Assembly: GCA_030655535.1 (NCBI GenBank)
Contig: JAURVK010000026.1
Coordinates: 1-51,284 of the forward strand
Source: Methylobacter sp.
GTDB lineage: Bacteria; Pseudomonadota; Gammaproteobacteria; Methylococcales; Methylomonadaceae
DNA length: 51,284 bases
Direction: 5' to 3'
Part shown: piece after piece, positions 47,360 through 51,284 of the stretch
How the letters are laid out: each line of letters starts with the position of its first letter
Position numbering within the stretch: the first letter of the stretch is position 1
The notes under the pieces: generated by a model
The model's database searches: none
What the model was told of the DNA's origin: nothing
Seen by the model: the letters and a program-made list of their open reading frames with translations, nothing else
Program-made: the position numbers and the translations under genes

Positions 47360-48208
47360 ATGACCGAACGAGTACTGATCTGTACGGATCTCGACCGTAC
47401 CTTATTACCGAACGGCAGCGCTCCAGAATCGACTCAGGCGAGGCCGCTGTTTGCAGCGTTAGTCGCCCGGCCGGAAATTACGCTGGCTTATGTTTCCGGT
47501 AGGCATAAGGCACTGATAGAAGACGCAATAACCGAATTCGATTTGCCGCTACCCGATTTTGTCATTGGCGATGTCGGCACAACTATCTATGCAGTCAGCG
47601 CACAAGGATGGCAGCCATGGCCGCAATGGGCCGAGGAAATTGCACCGGACTGGGCCGGCAAAGATCATGCCGGGCTGCATGGATTATTCGAACAGTTGCC
47701 CGGATTAACGCTGCAAGAAAGCGCCAAACAAAACCGTTTCAAGCTAAGCTATTATTTGCCGCTGGATATTGATTTAACGCAATTACTGACAAACATGCGC
47801 AGCATATTGTCGATGCATGCCATCAAGGCGGAATTGATTTACAGTGTCGATGAGCCTGAACATATCGGCTTATTGGATGTGCTGCCTGCTCGCGCCACCA
47901 AATTTCATGCGGTCGAGTTTTTAATGCATCAGCTCGGTATTGATCTGGATCATACTGTTTTTGCCGGTGATAGCGGCAATGACCTGCCGGTCATGACCAG
48001 CGCCATCAAATCGGTATTGGTCGCCAACGCCAGCGCCGCAGTCAGTCAGGAAGCCAAACACCTGGCGAAGTTGCATAACACCGAAGATGCGCTTTATTTG
48101 GCTCAAGGCGGCTTTATGGGGATGAACGGCAACTACAGCGCCGGACTATTAGAAGGCGTCGCTCATTATCTGCCGCAAACACAACAATGGGTGAAGCTTC
48201 ATGACTAA
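47360..48208 (+). CDS. spp: Sucrose-phosphate phosphatase
   Basis: ICTDLDRTLLPNG, AGDSGNDLPVM HAD motifs; operon position. Confidence 0.93.
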   Translation: MTERVLICTDLDRTLLPNGSAPESTQARPLFAALVARPEITLAYVSGRHKALIEDAITEFDLPLPDFVIGDVGTTIYAVSAQGWQPWPQWAEEIAPDWAGKDHAGLHGLFEQLPGLTLQESAKQNRFKLSYYLPLDIDLTQLLTNMRSILSMHAIKAELIYSVDEPEHIGLLDVLPARATKFHAVEFLMHQLGIDLDHTVFAGDSGNDLPVMTSAIKSVLVANASAAVSQEAKHLAKLHNTEDALYLAQGGFMGMNGNYSAGLLEGVAHYLPQTQQWVKLHD

Positions 48209-49085
48209 CCCGATTCTTATTTTTGGCGAAGTGCTGTTCGATCATTTTCCCGACGGCAGTTGTGTGCTGGGCGGCGCACCGTTCAATGTCGCCTGGCATT
48301 TGCAGGCGTTCGGACAACAGCCTTGTTTTATCAGTCGGGTAGGGCTTGATGCTATGGGCGATGCCGTACTAACAGCCATGCAGGAGTGGCAGATGGATGT
48401 ATCCGGCTTGCAACGGGATAGGCTGCACCCGACCGGCACCGTGCAGGTGTCTATCGAGCAGGGCGAACCCAGTTATGCGATTGTGCCGGAACAGGCCTAC
48501 GATTTTATTGCTGCTAGTGAGTTGCCAATGAACGGCGCTGACGGCCTGCTTTATCATGGCAGTTTAGCGCTGCGCCATGAGGTTTCAAGGCGGGCGCTGG
48601 CGGCTTTAAAACAACAGCATCGCGGCAAGCTGTTTATGGATGTCAATCTTCGCGAACCCTGGTGGAATAAAACCGACATTGTTGCGCTGGTTGACGATGC
48701 CGACTGGGCCAAGCTCAATCATCACGAGTTGCAGGCCCTGCAACCGGAACCGGCCGGTTTGGACGTTGCGATGAGCCTGTTTTTAACGGCACATAAGCTG
48801 GAAGGGCTGATTGTCACCCTTGGCGAACGCGGAGCCTTGGCGATCAATGCGCCGGGAGAATCCGGCCTGGTCACGCCGACTCAAACAGTAGAAATAGTCG
48901 ATACCGTAGGCGCCGGAGATGCGTTTGCGTCGGTATTGATGCTGGGCATCAATCTGGGCTGGCCGCTCCAATTGACCCTGGAACGGGCGCAAGCTTTTGC
49001 GTCGGCGCTGGTCGGCAGGCGCGGCGCGACCATACAGGATATTCGATTTTATCGACCTTTTGTCCAGTCCTGGATGTTGCGGTAA
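48201..49085 (+). CDS. fruK: PfkB-family fructokinase
   Basis: FGEVLFDHFPDGSCVLGGAPFNVAWHL, DTVGAGDAFASVLMLG; 8-bp overlap with spp. Confidence 0.94.
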   Translation: MTNPILIFGEVLFDHFPDGSCVLGGAPFNVAWHLQAFGQQPCFISRVGLDAMGDAVLTAMQEWQMDVSGLQRDRLHPTGTVQVSIEQGEPSYAIVPEQAYDFIAASELPMNGADGLLYHGSLALRHEVSRRALAALKQQHRGKLFMDVNLREPWWNKTDIVALVDDADWAKLNHHELQALQPEPAGLDVAMSLFLTAHKLEGLIVTLGERGALAINAPGESGLVTPTQTVEIVDTVGAGDAFASVLMLGINLGWPLQLTLERAQAFASALVGRRGATIQDIRFYRPFVQSWMLR

Positions 49086-49126
49086 TTGACAACCCTCCCC
49101 TTTAAAAAACTTCTATAAGAAAAAAC

Positions 49127-51082
49127 ATGTACGAACAAATTTCACATTCCTTATTGAATGAAATCCTCGATAATTTGAAGCCCGAAATCAGAAGACAGGA
49201 TTTAAGGCATTTTTATACCCGCCTGGGCGCTAATTTTTACGCCATTCATAATCTTTTTCATCATTTGTACGGTCAGCGGGATGATTTTAAAGAACAGATG
49301 CTGCGTCTGGTCGAGACTCTGGCCCGGCAATACATTAAACGACCCAGGGTTCTGAAAAATCTCGATATTACCCGAGAAAACGATCATAACTGGTTTTTGA
49401 GCCAACAATTAGTCGGCATGGCTTTATACAGTACCGGCTTTGCCGACAACCTGCGCGGCGTTGCCGAAAAAGCAAGTTACTTCCAAGAACTCGGCATTAA
49501 TTTTGTGCATATCATGCCGATTCTGCAATGCCCTATCGGTAAGAGCGACGGCGGTTATGCAATCAGTAATTTTCGCGAAGTCGACGACAGGGTCGGCACA
49601 CTGAAAGATTTGCAAGTAGTCGCCGAAGAATTCAGAAAACGCGGAATTTTGTTGGTGCTGGATGTCGTGGTTAACCATACCTCGAACGAGCATGAATGGG
49701 CCAAACAGGCGATAGCGGGGAATCAAACATATCAGGATTATTATTACATTTTCGATAATCGTGAGATTCCCGACATGTTCGAACAGAGTTTGCCGGAAAT
49801 TTTTCCGGAAACCGCGCCAGGAAATTTCACCTGGAATGCGGACATGGAAAAATGGGTGATGACGGTTTTTAATGACTTTCAATGGGACTTGAATTACGGC
49901 AATCCGAGCGTATTTATCGAAATGCTCGACGTGATCATGTTCTGGATCAATCAGGGCGCCGATGTCATCCGGCTGGATGCGGTGGCTTTCTTATGGAAAA
50001 AAATAGGCACAACCTGCCAGAACGAGCGGGAAGCGCATTTGATCCTCCAGCTGATGAAAGATTGCTGTCAGGTGACCGCGCCGGGTGCGCTGTTTATCGC
50101 GGAAGCCATTGTTGCGCCGGTAGAAATCATTAAATACTTCGGCGAAGATGCCATTATCGCCAAAGAATGTGAAATCGCTTATAACGCCACGCTGATGGCG
50201 CTGTTGTGGGATACCATTGCCACCCGAAACAGCAAACTGCTTTATCAGGGTTTAAAGAGCCTGCCCGACAAACTGGAACGGGCAACCTGGCTGAATTATG
50301 CGCGTTGCCATGACGATATCGGCTTGGGTTTTGATGACAACGATGTACGCAAAGTCGGTTATGAACCGGCCCCGCACCGGAAGTTTTTAGTCGATTATTA
50401 CACCGGAAATTTCGAAGGTTCCTTGGCAACCGGCGTGCCCTTCATGCGCAATGAAAAGACCGGGGATGCTCGAATTGCCGGATCTTTAGCGTCGCTGGTC
50501 GGACTCGAAAAAGCCTGTCAATGGGGCGATCAGGATCAAATTAATCTGGCCATCGATAAAATTCTGTTGCTGCATAGTTTGATTTTTTCCTTTGGCGGTA
50601 TTCCATTGCTTTATTACGGCGATGAAATCGCAACCTATAATGATTACAGTTATCTCGATCAAGCCGATAAATCCAACGATAGCCGCTGGATTCATCGCCC
50701 GACAATTAATTGGGAAAGAGCGGAATTAAGACATAAACAGGGGACTATCGAATATACCGTGTTTAACGCATTAAAGAAAATGATCGCGATACGCAAAGAA
50801 ACTTCGGCGTTTGCCGATTTTAACAACCGGTATTTGATTGATACCGATAATGAACATTTGTTCGGCTTTATCCGTTTCGATCATAGCCGTCCTTCCGAAC
50901 GGGTCTTAGTGATTTGTAATTTCAGCGACCACCCGCAGCATATCGATTTGCAAACCCTGAGCACCTCGGGATTCGGTCTTTATGGGCAGTTGACGGATTT
51001 GTATTCCGGCAAAAGTCCGACAAAATTTAAAGATCAATTGGTACTGCAACCTTATCATTTCTACTGGCTGAGCGAGCATTGA
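49127..51082 (+). CDS. ams: Amylosucrase (GH13)
   Basis: MYEQISHSLLNEILDNLKPEIRR, LVLDVVVNHTSNEHEWA, GADVIRLDAVAFLWKKIGTTCQNEREAH, LNYARCHDDIGLGF. Confidence 0.95.
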   Translation: MYEQISHSLLNEILDNLKPEIRRQDLRHFYTRLGANFYAIHNLFHHLYGQRDDFKEQMLRLVETLARQYIKRPRVLKNLDITRENDHNWFLSQQLVGMALYSTGFADNLRGVAEKASYFQELGINFVHIMPILQCPIGKSDGGYAISNFREVDDRVGTLKDLQVVAEEFRKRGILLVLDVVVNHTSNEHEWAKQAIAGNQTYQDYYYIFDNREIPDMFEQSLPEIFPETAPGNFTWNADMEKWVMTVFNDFQWDLNYGNPSVFIEMLDVIMFWINQGADVIRLDAVAFLWKKIGTTCQNEREAHLILQLMKDCCQVTAPGALFIAEAIVAPVEIIKYFGEDAIIAKECEIAYNATLMALLWDTIATRNSKLLYQGLKSLPDKLERATWLNYARCHDDIGLGFDDNDVRKVGYEPAPHRKFLVDYYTGNFEGSLATGVPFMRNEKTGDARIAGSLASLVGLEKACQWGDQDQINLAIDKILLLHSLIFSFGGIPLLYYGDEIATYNDYSYLDQADKSNDSRWIHRPTINWERAELRHKQGTIEYTVFNALKKMIAIRKETSAFADFNNRYLIDTDNEHLFGFIRFDHSRPSERVLVICNFSDHPQHIDLQTLSTSGFGLYGQLTDLYSGKSPTKFKDQLVLQPYHFYWLSEH

Positions 51083-51140
51083 GATAAAAATATAGGTTCA
51101 AGGTAAAAGGCGAAAGGCGAAAATTCCTCGTTCCCACGCT

Positions 51141-51284
51141 GGAGAGACTGTGAAAGTATTATCCAAATCGAGCTGAAAAAATTATTTACCACAGAGAATA
51201 CGAAGGACACGGAGAAAATAACAGCATTAATTCAAGGCATTAAAAACTTCGTGCTCTCCGTGTTCTTCGTGGTTATTTTCTAAA
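51141..51284. mobile_element. Second copy of the 168-bp MITE-like element, truncated by the window end
   Basis: ggagagactgtgaaagtattatccaaatcgagctgaaaaa... near-identical to 41882 onward, preceded by cgttcccacgct. Confidence 0.9.

Overview
The window is a chromosomal segment of what looks like a gammaproteobacterial (type I) methanotroph. This rests on a complete mxa methanol dehydrogenase cluster on the minus strand (mxaF-J-G-I-R-S-A-C-K-L, 33.1 down to 23.5 kb), with a divergent MxaB-type response regulator and a detached mxaD-like gene. At the right end is a sucrose-synthesis operon of methanotroph type (sps-spp-fruK-ams, 45.2-51.1 kb). Other content: cysD/cysN, two CBS-containing c-di-GMP proteins, an MCP, an OmpA-type protein, a second RR plus histidine kinase pair next to the mxa cluster, RapA, a CvfB-like S1 protein, an ArsS-like radical SAM/glycosyltransferase pair, a Fae-family protein, two tRNAs (Arg-ACG, Asn-GTT), and a scar of degenerate transposases next to the tRNAs. 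The most unusual layer is non-coding. Several families of short palindromic or MITE-like repeats occupy the intergenic gaps. One hairpin family occurs four times inside the mxa cluster, and at the mxaC/mxaK junction it sits between two 19-bp near-identical copies of the start/stop overlap. A 168-bp element with 20-bp perfect terminal inverted repeats sits in the loop of a different palindromic repeat. A 270-bp element has 13-bp TIRs and an 8-bp target duplication. A four-helix-bundle (23S-IVP-type) ORF flanked by imperfect inverted repeats separates cysD from cysN. No CRISPR array, rRNA or recognisable intact defence system was seen. All family names come from reading the translations; no database search was run.
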